Shown here: positions 26,674 through 35,649 of the stretch, one piece after another | Position numbering within the stretch: position 1 is the first letter of the stretch | How the letters are laid out: every line of letters begins with the position of its first letter | NCBI GenBank assembly: GCA_035531675.1 | Contig: DATKSL010000003.1 | Coordinates: forward strand, 62,001 to 126,000 | DNA from: JAJPIG01 sp035531675 | GTDB taxonomy: Bacteria; Desulfobacterota; Binatia; Binatales; Binataceae | Length of the DNA: 64,000 bases | Reading direction: 5' to 3' | Notes under the pieces: model-generated | What the model saw: only the letters and a program-made list of their open reading frames with translations | Told to the model about the DNA's origin: nothing | Database searches by the model: none | Program-made: the position numbers and the translations under genes

Positions 26674-27777
26674 CTAGCGCGGCCAGGCGCGACGGGCGAC
26701 CTCGGCCACCGTCCTGAGCTTGGCCTCCTGCACTTCCTCGCTGAGCGGATTGCCCTCGGCCACCGAGGCGAAGCCGCATTGGGTCGAGATCGCGAGCCGC
26801 TCGCGCGGAAAGTGGCGGCTCGCCTCGTCGATTCGGTGCAGCGTCTCGTCAACCGACTCGACGGTGTTGGTCTTGGTCGAGATCAGGCCGAGCACCACGC
26901 CCGCGCCGTCGTGCACGTCGCGCAGCGGTTCGAAGTCGCCCGAGCGCGCGTCGTCATACTCGAGCAGCAGGTGATGGTAATTGGTGGCGCGTCGGAAGCA
27001 CTTGGAGATCGCTTCGTAACCGCCCTGCGCGAACCAGTGGCCCTTGTAGTTGCCGCGGCAGAAATGGAGCCCGAAGGTCACGCCTGCGATCGGCGCGGCG
27101 ACAGAGTTGATCAGATCCATCCCGTCGGTCAGCGCCCGCGCGCTCGAGATGCCGTGATCGTCGAAGCCGCTCTTGCGGAAGGCCGGGTCGACCAGCACGC
27201 AGACCTCGGGCGTATCGATCTGGATATAGGTGCAGCCCAGCTCCGCCAACTCGACGATCTCGGCGCGCAGGATACCAGCGGCGTCGGCGAACAGCTCGAA
27301 GGGATCGGGATAGGCGCTGCGCGAGTGCTCGCGCGACCAGTTGAGGTACATCATCAGCGGGCTCGGCAGGCTGACCTTGAGCGGGCGGCGCGCCCGGCCG
27401 CGCGCATAGGCGAACTCCTCGATCGCCCACGAGCGACGGCGGGTGATTTTCGCGGTGACCACCGGCGCGTCGAGGGTCTTGGTCTCTTCGGCCGCGCCCT
27501 CGCCGCTGATGCGCGATTTGATCTGCGCCGCGGTGCTGAGTCCGTCGAGCGCGTCGGTGTAAAGTCCGGAGAACCACGAGCGGCGCAGCTCGCCGTCGCT
27601 GATTACGTCGACTCCCGTACCCTCCTGCATCGCGATGGCGGCGTCGACGCATCGATCCTCGATCCGCTTGAACTCGCTCGATGACAGCTTGCCCGCCTGC
27701 CACGCCAGGCGCGCCTCCTTGAGATGGGCGGGGCGCAGCAGCGAGCCCAGCACGTCAGCGCGATAAAAAATGGCCAT
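26674..27777 (-). CDS. MetE-like (UroD/MetE superfamily) zinc methyltransferase, copy 1
   Basis: The 367-residue single-barrel protein resembles the C-terminal catalytic half of cobalamin-independent methionine synthase. Zinc ligands are visible: His and Cys in FGLHFCRGN, Glu in LLEYDDARSGDFEPL and Cys in STQCGFASV. The N-terminal YRADVLGSLLRPAHL is typical of stand-alone MetE-like proteins. The methyl donor and acceptor are unknown, and the missing N-terminal half argues against ordinary folate-dependent methionine synthesis. A strong GGGAGG precedes the ATG. It is a close paralogue of the gene at 28045-29142, from which a small membrane protein gene separates it. Confidence 0.9.
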   Translation of the reverse strand: MAIFYRADVLGSLLRPAHLKEARLAWQAGKLSSSEFKRIEDRCVDAAIAMQEGTGVDVISDGELRRSWFSGLYTDALDGLSTAAQIKSRISGEGAAEETKTLDAPVVTAKITRRRSWAIEEFAYARGRARRPLKVSLPSPLMMYLNWSREHSRSAYPDPFELFADAAGILRAEIVELAELGCTYIQIDTPEVCVLVDPAFRKSGFDDHGISSARALTDGMDLINSVAAPIAGVTFGLHFCRGNYKGHWFAQGGYEAISKCFRRATNYHHLLLEYDDARSGDFEPLRDVHDGAGVVLGLISTKTNTVESVDETLHRIDEASRHFPRERLAISTQCGFASVAEGNPLSEEVQEAKLRTVAEVARRAWPR

Positions 27778-27804
27778 CGTGGATCCTCCCGAATCGAAAA
27801 CCGC

Positions 27805-28002
27805 TTAGCGATTCCTGTGCAGCAGCACCATCCCGGCGACGATAATGACCAGCGGAAAGGTCACGATCAGGTAGAGCGCCATCATCAGCCCACCGTCGTC
27901 GCCGATCGGGCCGTGGGCGCCGCGCACCAGCATCAGGCACATCAGGAAGGCGAGCGGGTAGATAAAGATGCCGGTAAGAATAATTCTTTTGCCCGCTTTC
28001 AT
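27805..28002 (-). CDS. Small two-helix membrane protein
   Basis: The 65-residue protein has two hydrophobic helices (residues 7-27 and 38-62) with a short acidic loop, GPIGDDGG. The family is unknown. It lies between two paralogous MetE-like genes on the same strand, with 27- and 42-base gaps, so all three are probably one operon. Confidence 0.7.
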   Translation of the reverse strand: MKAGKRIILTGIFIYPLAFLMCLMLVRGAHGPIGDDGGLMMALYLIVTFPLVIIVAGMVLLHRNR

Positions 28003-28044
28003 CGATCGCCCGCCGACGACAATCTCAAACCGCAGCGCGCTGGT

Positions 28045-29142
28045 CTATGACCATGCGCGGCGCGCCGCCTCGGCCACCAGCCGCAGCTTGGCTTCCTGGC
28101 TCTCCGCACTCACCGGATTGCCTTCCATCACCGAGGCGAAACCGCACTGGGTCGAGACCGCCATCAGTTCGCGCGGAAAATAGCGCGCCGCCTCGTCGAT
28201 CCGCGCCAGCACGGAATCGAGCGACTCGACCGTGTTGGTCTTGCTCGAGACCAGCCCCAGCACGACCCCCTTGCCGGCCGGGACCTGGCGCAGCGGCTCG
28301 AAGGAGCCCGAGCGCGGATCGTCGTACTCGAGCAGATAGAGATCGTAATTCGAGGAGCGCTCGAAAACATTGCGCGCGATCGCTTCGTAGCCGCCGCTGG
28401 AGAACCAGTTGCCCTTGTAATTGCCGCGGCACAGATGGAGCCCGAAGGTGACGCCGCTGACGCCTGCGACCACCGAGTTGATCAGATCCATGCCCTCGGT
28501 CAGCGCGCGGTCGGCCGAGATGCCCTGGGCCTCGAAAGCGCTGCGGCGGGTGGCGGGATCGACCAGGATGCCGATTTCGGGCGCGTCGATCTGGATATAG
28601 CTGCAGCCGATCGCCGCCAGGTCGCGCACTTCCTCGCGCACGATCGCGGCCGCGTCGGCGAACATCTCGAACGGATCCCGATAGGCCGCCTTCGAGATCT
28701 CGGGCGACCAGTGCAGGAACATCATCAGCGGGCTCGGCAGCGTCGCCTTGAGCGGCTTGGCGGCGCGGGCCCGCGCATAGGCGAACTCCTCGGTCGCGAT
28801 CGAACGGCGCCGGCGAATTTTGCCGATCACCATGGGGCTGTCGAACTCACGATTGCTGGCGCCCTGACCGACCAGCCGCGAGTCGATTTTCTGCACCCCG
28901 CTCAGCCCCTCGATAGTATCGGTGAAGGGGCCGAAGAATGCCGAGCGGCGCAGTTCGCCGTCGGTTACCACCTCGACGCCGGTGCCCTCCTGCATCGCGA
29001 TGGCGGCGTCGACACAGCGGTCTTCGATGCGCTTGAATTCGGCCAGCGCGATACGGCCCGCCTGGTAGTCCTGGCGCGCGCTCTTGAGATGCGCCGGGCG
29101 CAGCAGCGAGCCCAGCACGTCGGCACGATAGACGATGTTCAT
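28045..29142 (-). CDS. MetE-like zinc methyltransferase, copy 2
   Basis: The 365-residue protein is a close paralogue of the 26674-27777 product along its whole length. The zinc ligands are kept: His and Cys in FGLHLCRGN, Glu in LLEYDDPRSGSFEPL and Cys in STQCGFASV. Differences are spread through the chain rather than clustered, so this is an older duplication with both copies under selection. The copies may use different methyl donors or acceptors. Its ATG follows a GGAGAA site. Lying just downstream of the Ni/Co permease gene on the same strand (72 bases) may be coincidental. Confidence 0.9.
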   Translation of the reverse strand: MNIVYRADVLGSLLRPAHLKSARQDYQAGRIALAEFKRIEDRCVDAAIAMQEGTGVEVVTDGELRRSAFFGPFTDTIEGLSGVQKIDSRLVGQGASNREFDSPMVIGKIRRRRSIATEEFAYARARAAKPLKATLPSPLMMFLHWSPEISKAAYRDPFEMFADAAAIVREEVRDLAAIGCSYIQIDAPEIGILVDPATRRSAFEAQGISADRALTEGMDLINSVVAGVSGVTFGLHLCRGNYKGNWFSSGGYEAIARNVFERSSNYDLYLLEYDDPRSGSFEPLRQVPAGKGVVLGLVSSKTNTVESLDSVLARIDEAARYFPRELMAVSTQCGFASVMEGNPVSAESQEAKLRLVAEAARRAWS

Positions 29143-29214
29143 CGAGGTTCTCCGGTCGGAAGCGGTCTGTGCGAACTGCTCGCAACTGGCGGCGAAATTG
29201 TCAAGCGTGCGGCG

Positions 29215-30336
29215 TCAGGCGCGGCCCGGCGTCCGGCTGAAGTAGCGCCGATACTGGAACCAGGCGAACAGCCACAGCACTACCATCAGGCTCGCCATCG
29301 ACAAGCCGATTTTGCCGAAATCCAGCCGATCGATCGCGCGCCATAACGGGCTGTCCAGCTCGAGGCCGATGCTCAGCGCCTGCAACCATTCGATCAGGCC
29401 GACGAACAACGCCATCGCCACCGTCAGGCCGGTGACCACCACGTTGAAGAACAGCTTCTTGAGCGAATCGGCCGAGGCCCAGTCGTAAATCCGCATCATC
29501 AGGGCGCCGTCGAGCGCATCGACCAGCGTCATCCCGGCGGCGAACAGCAGCGGAAACACCATCACGCCGATAATCGGGAAACGACCGTCGCCGGCGGCCT
29601 CGGCCGTGATCGCCAGTAGCGCGACTTCGGTAGCAGTGTCGAAACCGAGCCCGAACAGAAAGCCGACGAAAAACATCTTGCGGCCCGAATCGATGCGTCG
29701 ATAAACCGACGCGAACAGCCGCGCGATCACGCCGCGCCGCTCCAGCAGCGCCTCGATCTGGCCGCCGCCGGGGTCGTGAGGACTTGCTGCCGAATCTGCG
29801 TGCGAGCGAAAGGCGCGATAGAGCTGAACGAAGACCAGTAGGTTGACGATCCCGATACCGGTCAGAAAAGCGGCCGAGAGCGTGGTGCCGAGCAGCGTCT
29901 GATGGAGCGCGTGAATCAGCGCGGCGCCGTGCCGTTGCGAACTTTCAAGCGCCAGTGCCAGCGCCAGCAGCATCACGATCGTCGAATGGCCGAGCGCGAA
30001 GAACAGCCCGGTGGTCAGCGAGCGCCGCCCGTCACGGCGCAGCTTGCGCGTCACGTTGTCGATCGCGGCAATATGGTCGGCGTCGAAACCGTGCCGCAGG
30101 CCGAGGAAATAGGCGAGCGCGCCGAGCCCGAAGACCGAGGCGTCGGTGGTCAGCGCCAGCCGCGCCAGGCATAACCAGGCCAGCAGGTTGAATAGACCCA
30201 GCCCGCACAGCAGCAGGACGAAGCCCCGGCGCAGAGCGGCGGAAGCTTGCGCGTCGGACATTGGCAATCCCGGATTCATCGGCGATATGCCATAAGGCGG
30301 TATATCGAAATCACCCATGGGTGCAACCTTTGGCAA
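29215..30336 (-). CDS. Nickel/cobalt permease, NiCoT (HoxN/NixA) family
   Basis: The 373-residue membrane protein has eight predicted helices and the family signatures RHGFDADHIAAIDNVTR, FFALGHSTIVML and FLFGLGFDTATEVALL. NiCoT permeases take up Ni2+ or Co2+ at high affinity across the inner membrane. Four in-frame ATG codons (30336, 30318, 30279, 30261) could start it; the last, MSDAQASAALRRG, gives a family-like length and the first three lack a clear ribosome site. No cobalamin-riboswitch-like sequence was recognised upstream. The metal client (cobalamin, hydrogenase or urease) is not visible in the window. Confidence 0.92.
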   Translation of the reverse strand: MPKVAPMGDFDIPPYGISPMNPGLPMSDAQASAALRRGFVLLLCGLGLFNLLAWLCLARLALTTDASVFGLGALAYFLGLRHGFDADHIAAIDNVTRKLRRDGRRSLTTGLFFALGHSTIVMLLALALALESSQRHGAALIHALHQTLLGTTLSAAFLTGIGIVNLLVFVQLYRAFRSHADSAASPHDPGGGQIEALLERRGVIARLFASVYRRIDSGRKMFFVGFLFGLGFDTATEVALLAITAEAAGDGRFPIIGVMVFPLLFAAGMTLVDALDGALMMRIYDWASADSLKKLFFNVVVTGLTVAMALFVGLIEWLQALSIGLELDSPLWRAIDRLDFGKIGLSMASLMVVLWLFAWFQYRRYFSRTPGRA

Positions 30337-30484
30337 GTCGCCGCGATTTCTGCCAAACCGCTTAATGGGGATGACCGGGGGGCTGAGATCCTGGGGCGCG
30401 CGCCTCTATTCTTATTGCGGCCTCACGGCTAGCCTTGGAACTCCTTGATGCGGTGCGCGATACGCCGCAGGGGAGGTCACGAGG

Positions 30485-30829
30485 ATGAGAGGCGGAAAAA
30501 TCGCGTTGATGGTGGCTTTTGGGACGGCGATGATGCTGGCGCTGGCCGGCTCCTACGCTGGCGCCCAAACGATGGGCGAGTACGGCACGACGCTCAACTC
30601 GGCCGGCATTGGCGCCGAGGAACAGGGCGCAACCAACGACTTGGCGGGCGAGGCGCCCAACCTGCCTTCAGCGATCGATGCTCCCTCGCCGCTCGACAGC
30701 GGCAACGATCCGCTGTCAGAGGCGCCCAGCTACTTCGGGGATTCCGGCAGCGATTCCGGGGGACTGGGGAGCGATAGCGGCTCATTGCAGGGCGGCCCCG
30801 GCCTTTCCGACGCTCCCACCATTCAATGA
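30485..30829 (+). CDS. Small secreted acidic Ser/Gly-rich protein
   Basis: The 114-residue protein has a signal peptide cleaved near GSYAGAQ and a mature part that is acidic, disordered and rich in Asp, Ser, Gly and Pro (DSGSDSGGLGSDSGSL). No fold or family is recognised. The ATG is preceded by GGGGAGGTCACGAGG. The gene stands alone, convergent with the LLM gene at 30851-31903. Confidence 0.65.
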   Translation: MRGGKIALMVAFGTAMMLALAGSYAGAQTMGEYGTTLNSAGIGAEEQGATNDLAGEAPNLPSAIDAPSPLDSGNDPLSEAPSYFGDSGSDSGGLGSDSGSLQGGPGLSDAPTIQ

Positions 30830-30850
30830 GGGTGGTGTCCGGCTGACCGC

Positions 30851-31903
30851 TCAGGAAATTTTCGGCAGCACGCGGGCCGCGAAGCGCTCCAGCGAGCGCA
30901 TGATGTCGCGCTGCGGCATCCCGCCGAAATTCACCTTGAGCGCAACCTCGGTGACGCCCAGTTCGGCCAGTTCCGCGAAGCGGGCGAGGATTTGCTCCTC
31001 ATCGCCGAAGATCGCCCGCTCCGGATAGATGTGATCGTAATTGGTGGCCAGTTCCTCGAACTTGGCCGCCATGTTGCCGTAGCCCTTGTATTGCCCGGCC
31101 TCCGCCTCGACCCGGTTGGCATCGGCCGCGGCGAGATGAAACCGCTCGACGAACGGACGCGGAAAGTCGCGACCCTCGCGGGCTGATTCGCCCATGTAGA
31201 AATGCAGCTCGACCATGATCTCGGCGCTCTTCGGGTCATGGCCGGCAGCGGCGCGCGCCTGGCGGTAGATACTGAAGCGCTCGTCGGTCTCCTCGCGGGT
31301 GCTGACGATCGGCACGTACATCAGGTTGTAGCCCATCCGGCCGGCCCACAGAAAAGATTCCTCGCTGATAATCGCCGCCAGGTAGATCGGCGGATGCGGC
31401 TTCTGGAGCGGCTGCGGAATCACGCTCAGATCGCGCACCTTGAAGAAGCGGCCGTCGAAGGAGAAGCGCTCCTCGCTCCACGCCTTGATAATCAGGTCGT
31501 GCGACTCGTTGAAGCGCAGCCGGCTCTCTTCCATCGGGATATTGAACGCGTCGTACTCGGCGCGCTCGAAGCCGCGGCCGATGCCGAACACCGCGCGGCC
31601 GCCGGAAATCGAATCGAGCATCGCGACCTGCTCAGCGACGCGCAGCGGATTATTGATCGGGAGCTGCACGACGCCGGTTGCGATCCGCATGCGCCGGGTG
31701 CGCGCCGCCGCCGCCGTCGCCAGCAGGATCGCCGACGGGATCGCGCCGCCGTAGGGAAAGAAGTGATGCTCGGCGAACCAGGCCGCGTGGAAGCCGGCCT
31801 GCTCGGCAAATTCAACCTCCTCGAGAATGTCGCGATAAAGATTGGCGGCGGGGCCGTGAACTTCTTTGAGATAGGTAGGTAGAAAGAACAGCGAGACCTT
31901 CAT
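30851..31903 (-). CDS. LLM-class flavin-dependent oxidoreductase
   Basis: The start is set at MKVSLFFLPTYLKEVHGP (ATG 31903, behind GGGAGAAAA), giving 350 residues. Luciferase-like TIM-barrel features include AGFHAAWFAEHHFFPYGG and SISGGRAVFGIGRGFERAEYDAF. These enzymes use FMNH2 or F420H2 with or without oxygen; the substrate is unknown. It is divergent from the oxalate-CoA-ligase-like gene, with only 152 bases between the two starts, so their promoters are shared. Confidence 0.9.
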   Translation of the reverse strand: MKVSLFFLPTYLKEVHGPAANLYRDILEEVEFAEQAGFHAAWFAEHHFFPYGGAIPSAILLATAAAARTRRMRIATGVVQLPINNPLRVAEQVAMLDSISGGRAVFGIGRGFERAEYDAFNIPMEESRLRFNESHDLIIKAWSEERFSFDGRFFKVRDLSVIPQPLQKPHPPIYLAAIISEESFLWAGRMGYNLMYVPIVSTREETDERFSIYRQARAAAGHDPKSAEIMVELHFYMGESAREGRDFPRPFVERFHLAAADANRVEAEAGQYKGYGNMAAKFEELATNYDHIYPERAIFGDEEQILARFAELAELGVTEVALKVNFGGMPQRDIMRSLERFAARVLPKIS

Positions 31904-32055
31904 TTTTCGTTTTCTCCCAGACTGCGGCGCCACGCGCGCCAGGTTGCGTCGCCAATCTAGCAAGAGCGCCCCGCCGTGCGGAACCGCTCTCGCGCCGATC
32001 GGCGCATCCATCAGACTCCTTGTTCGCGCCGGATTCATCGTATAATCGGTCCATC

Positions 32056-33567
32056 ATGCAAGAGATCAACACCCTGTGGGATTTGCTTGAAGCGGCGCCG
32101 GCCGATCGCACCGCGCTGATCGTGCCTGATGCCGAGCTTCGCATCAGCTACGGAGCGCTGCGCGAGCAGGTAAGTGCGGCCGCCGATCTGTTCGCCTCAG
32201 CCGGCATCCGGCCCGGCGAGCGGGTCGCGATGGCGCTGCCCAACGGCGTTCCGGCGCTGGTCTGTTTCCTGGCGGCGACCATCGCCGGCACCGCGGCGCC
32301 GCTCAATGCCGCCTATCGCCGCGAGGAATTCAACTTCTTCCTGGATGACACCTCCGCCAAGCTGCTGATCGTGCCGCCCGACGGCGGCCAGGAGGCGCGC
32401 GAGGCGGCGGCGCAGAGAAAGATTCCGGTCGCGAGCGTGAGCCTGGAGGCCGGGGGCAAGCTCGAGTTCTCCGACCTGACGCGGCGCGGCAGCGCGGGCG
32501 CGCCGACCCCGGAGCAGGTCGCGCTGGTGCTCCATACCAGCGGCACCACCGGGCGGCCCAAACGCGTCCCGCTGATGCATCGCAATCTCGCCATCTCGGC
32601 CGGCAACGTCGCCCGGACCTACGCGCTTTCGCCCGACGACACCTCGATGTGCGTGATGCCGCTGTTTCATGTTCACGGGCTGGTGGCCTCGGTGCTGGCG
32701 ACGCTGCTGACCGGCGGCGCGGTGGTGGTCCCCGACAAGTTCAGTCCCTTCAATTTCTGGCGCAGCGTGCAGGACTACAAGGCGACCTGGTACTCGGCCG
32801 TGCCGACTATCCATCAGGTGTTGCTGGCGCGCGCCGAACGCGGCGGCGAACGGCCGGCCGGCGCCGAGCATCTGCGTTTCATCCGCTCGTGCAGCTCGGC
32901 GCTGTCGGCCGACACCATGCGCCGCATGGAACAGAGCTTCGGCGTCCCGGTGCTCCAGGCTTACGGGATGACCGAGGCGGCGCATCAGATGGCCTCGAAT
33001 CCGCTCCCGCCGCATGAGCGCAAGCCGGGCAGCGTCGGCGTCGCCACCGGACTCGAGATCAGTATCGTCGATGCCGACGGCAACCATCTCAAGATCGGCG
33101 AGGCCGGCGAGGTCGTGATCAAGGGACCGGCGGTGATGGGCGGCTACGAGAATAATCCCGAGGCCAACGAGCGCTCATTCACCGACGGATGGTTCCGGAC
33201 CGGCGACCAGGGGGTGCTCGATGAGGCCGGGTACCTGCGGCTGGTGGGGCGGCTCAAGGAGATGATCAACCGCGGCGGCGAGAAAATCTCGCCGCTGGAG
33301 ATCGACGACCTGCTGCTGACCCATCCCAAGGTGGCCGAGGCGGTCTCATTCGGCGTCGAGCATCCGTCATGGGGCGAAGAGGTCGCGGCGGCCGTGGTGC
33401 TGCGCGAGCCGGTGCCCGAAAGCGAGCTGCTGGCGCATTGCAAGGCGCATCTGGCCGAATACAAATGCCCCAAGAAGATCTACGTGGTCGACGCGATTCC
33501 ACGTACCGCGACCGGCAAGATTCAGCGCAGCGCCGTGGCCGCGGCGCTCAAGCCCGCCAAGGGCTGA
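32056..33567 (+). CDS. Oxalate-CoA-ligase-like acyl-CoA synthetase
   Basis: The 503-residue AMP-forming ligase starts at ATG 32056 (MQEINTLWDLLEAAP). It has HTSGTTGRPKRVPLMHRN (A3), VPVLQAYGMTEAAHQM (A5), GWFRTGDQGVLDEAGYLRLVGRLKEM (A7-A8) and PRTATGKIQRS with the catalytic Lys. The middle region CVMPLFHVHGLVASVLATL and RFIRSCSSALSADTM closely follows the plant/yeast AAE3/Pcs60 oxalyl-CoA synthetase group; this substrate call is inference. It is followed after six bases by the ketopantoate-reductase-like gene and then by an LLM gene; the three form one operon. Confidence 0.9.
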   Translation: MQEINTLWDLLEAAPADRTALIVPDAELRISYGALREQVSAAADLFASAGIRPGERVAMALPNGVPALVCFLAATIAGTAAPLNAAYRREEFNFFLDDTSAKLLIVPPDGGQEAREAAAQRKIPVASVSLEAGGKLEFSDLTRRGSAGAPTPEQVALVLHTSGTTGRPKRVPLMHRNLAISAGNVARTYALSPDDTSMCVMPLFHVHGLVASVLATLLTGGAVVVPDKFSPFNFWRSVQDYKATWYSAVPTIHQVLLARAERGGERPAGAEHLRFIRSCSSALSADTMRRMEQSFGVPVLQAYGMTEAAHQMASNPLPPHERKPGSVGVATGLEISIVDADGNHLKIGEAGEVVIKGPAVMGGYENNPEANERSFTDGWFRTGDQGVLDEAGYLRLVGRLKEMINRGGEKISPLEIDDLLLTHPKVAEAVSFGVEHPSWGEEVAAAVVLREPVPESELLAHCKAHLAEYKCPKKIYVVDAIPRTATGKIQRSAVAAALKPAKG

Positions 33568-33573
33568 GGCGCG

Positions 33574-34554
33574 GTGAAGTTCGTCATCGTGGGAGCCGGC
33601 GCGATCGGCGCCTACCTGGGCGCGCGGATGGCGCGCGCCGGCCAGGATGTGACGCTGTTCGCGCGCGGGCCCCATCTGCTCGCGATGCAACAGCGCGGCG
33701 TCCGCGTGGTGAGCCCCGGCGGCGATTTCGAGGCGCGGCCCAAGGTCAGCGGCGCGCTGGAAGAGATCGGCGCCGCCGACGTGGTCATCCTCGGCGTCAA
33801 GGCGCACGGCCTGACCGCGCTCGCCCCGCGTCTCGGCCCGCTGCTGACGCGCGACACTATCGTGGTCAGCACCCAGAACGGCCTGCCATGGTGGTTCTTC
33901 CAGGCCGAGGGCGGCCGCTATGCGGAACTGACGCCCGAGCGGCTCGACCCCGGCCGCGCGATTTCCGGCGCGATCGACTTCCGGCGCGTGGTCGGCTCGA
34001 TCGTCTATTTCTCGACCGAAATCGCCGAGCCCGGCGTGATCCGCCATATCGAAGGCGCCCGGATTTCGCTGGGCGAGCCCGACGGCGCGCGCTCCGAGCG
34101 CTGTCGCGCGATCGCCGACGCGCTCAATGCCGCCGGCCTGCATTGTCCGGTCACCACCCATCTGCGCCACGAAATCTGGGTGAAGCTGATCGGCAGCGTG
34201 GCCCTTAATCCGATGAGCCTGCTGACCGGCGCGACCATCGGCGAGATGCTGCGCAACTCCGCGGTGCGCGCGCTGGTGCGCGCGGTGATGACCGAGGCCG
34301 AGGAAATCGCCAACGCGCTCGGTATCGAGCTGCCGGTCTCAATCGAGCGGCGCATCGCCGGCGCCGAGAAAGTCGGCGAGCACAAGACCTCGATGCTGCA
34401 GGATTTCGAGGCCGGCCGGCCGATGGAGCTCGATGCGATCGTCGGCGCGGTGGTCGACCTCGGCGATCGTCTGGGGCTCAAGATTCCGCATATCCGCACC
34501 GTTTACGGCTGCGCCAAGCTGATGGTCGAATGCCGCGGGCGCGTGCCCGCCTAG
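33574..34554 (+). CDS. panE: 2-Dehydropantoate 2-reductase (ketopantoate reductase family)
   Basis: The 326-residue protein starts with the NADP-binding motif FVIVGAGAIGAYLGARMARAG and has the family's C-terminal helical domain with LRHEIWVKLIGSVALNPMSLL (catalytic Lys region and SVALNP motif). It normally reduces ketopantoate to pantoate in CoA synthesis. However, PanE-like paralogues often serve in catabolism. Its place between an oxalate-CoA-ligase-like and an LLM gene points to such a side role. The start is GTG 33574, with a weak ribosome site, six bases after the preceding stop. Confidence 0.88.
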   Translation: MKFVIVGAGAIGAYLGARMARAGQDVTLFARGPHLLAMQQRGVRVVSPGGDFEARPKVSGALEEIGAADVVILGVKAHGLTALAPRLGPLLTRDTIVVSTQNGLPWWFFQAEGGRYAELTPERLDPGRAISGAIDFRRVVGSIVYFSTEIAEPGVIRHIEGARISLGEPDGARSERCRAIADALNAAGLHCPVTTHLRHEIWVKLIGSVALNPMSLLTGATIGEMLRNSAVRALVRAVMTEAEEIANALGIELPVSIERRIAGAEKVGEHKTSMLQDFEAGRPMELDAIVGAVVDLGDRLGLKIPHIRTVYGCAKLMVECRGRVPA

Positions 34555-34566
34555 CGCGAGGGAACC

Positions 34567-35643
34567 ATGGAATTCGGCATAATGTTCGCGACTCACATCG
34601 GCAACTGGGATGTAATCCGCTATGCGGAGGAGCTCGGCTACGACCGCGCCTGGGTACCCGATTCGCACATGATCTGGTCCGATTGTTACGCCACGCTGGC
34701 GCTGGCGGCGGTCAACACCAAACGCATCCGGCTCGGTACCGGCATCGCCGGGGCCGGCACGCGAATCGCTCCGGTGACCGCGCACTCGATCGCCTCGATC
34801 AATCGGCTGGCGCCCGGCCGCGTCTTCCTGGGCATCGGATCCGGGCACACCTCGATGCGCGTGATGGGGCAGAGCTTCGTCTCGCTGCCGGAGCTGCGCG
34901 AATACGTCAGGGTGCTGCGTGCGCTGCTGGCGGGCGAAGAGATCGACTACGACTATCGCGGTAATACGCGCGCGATAAAGTTTCTGCATCGCGATCGGCA
35001 TTTCATCGATCTCGACCATCCCATCCCGATCTATCTCGCCGCTAACGGCCCCAAGGCGATCGAGCTGGCCGGCGAAACCTGCGACGGCTGGATCTCCTCG
35101 ACCGCCAGCGCTCACGACGCGCGCGGCTTTTTCGAGCATCTGCGGATCGGCGCCGCCAAGCGCGGTCGCGCGCTCGGCGCGGGCTTCCATACCACCTTCG
35201 TCACCGCGGGATGCGTGCTGCGGCCGGGCGAGAAGCTGACCAGCGAGCGGGTGATCGATGAGACCGGCTCGCAGGTTGCCTGCAATCTGCATCTCAACTA
35301 CGAGATGTGGCTGTTCGGCGGCAAGAAGGACGCGCTGATACCGGCCTGCTTCGCGAACATCTGGGAAGATTATCTGAAGCGCGTCGAACGCTTTCCCAAG
35401 GATTCCTGGTACCAGTACCTCTACGACGGCCACTGCACTTTTCTGCAGCCCGAGGAGCGACGCTTCATCACGCCGGCGGCGATCGCGGAGTACACGCTGA
35501 CCGGCGAGCCCGACGAGCTCATCGCGCGGCTGCGGGCGATGGAGGCGCTCGGCTTCAACGAGATCACGCTGCTGCCGCCGGACGATTACGGGCGCAAAGT
35601 CTATCGCGATTTCGCCGAGCAGGTGATGCCGGCGCTGCGCTGA
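34567..35643 (+). CDS. LLM-class F420-type oxidoreductase
   Basis: The 358-residue luciferase-like protein begins MEFGIMFATHIGNWDVIRYAEELGYD and continues RIRLGTGIAGAGTRIAPVTAHS and APGRVFLGIGSGHTSMRVMG, a pattern typical of the F420-dependent MER/FGD-like branch. The cofactor is therefore more likely F420 than FMN, by inference. It is the last gene of the ligase-PanE-LLM operon (12-base gap) and converges closely with the arylformamidase-like gene, six bases from its stop. Confidence 0.88.
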   Translation: MEFGIMFATHIGNWDVIRYAEELGYDRAWVPDSHMIWSDCYATLALAAVNTKRIRLGTGIAGAGTRIAPVTAHSIASINRLAPGRVFLGIGSGHTSMRVMGQSFVSLPELREYVRVLRALLAGEEIDYDYRGNTRAIKFLHRDRHFIDLDHPIPIYLAANGPKAIELAGETCDGWISSTASAHDARGFFEHLRIGAAKRGRALGAGFHTTFVTAGCVLRPGEKLTSERVIDETGSQVACNLHLNYEMWLFGGKKDALIPACFANIWEDYLKRVERFPKDSWYQYLYDGHCTFLQPEERRFITPAAIAEYTLTGEPDELIARLRAMEALGFNEITLLPPDDYGRKVYRDFAEQVMPALR

Positions 35644-35649
35644 GCGCGG

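Noticed and set aside
30337..30484. Cobalamin or nickel riboswitch before the NiCoT gene
   Set aside because: The 148 bases show none of the conserved B12-box or NiCo core blocks that I can recognise.
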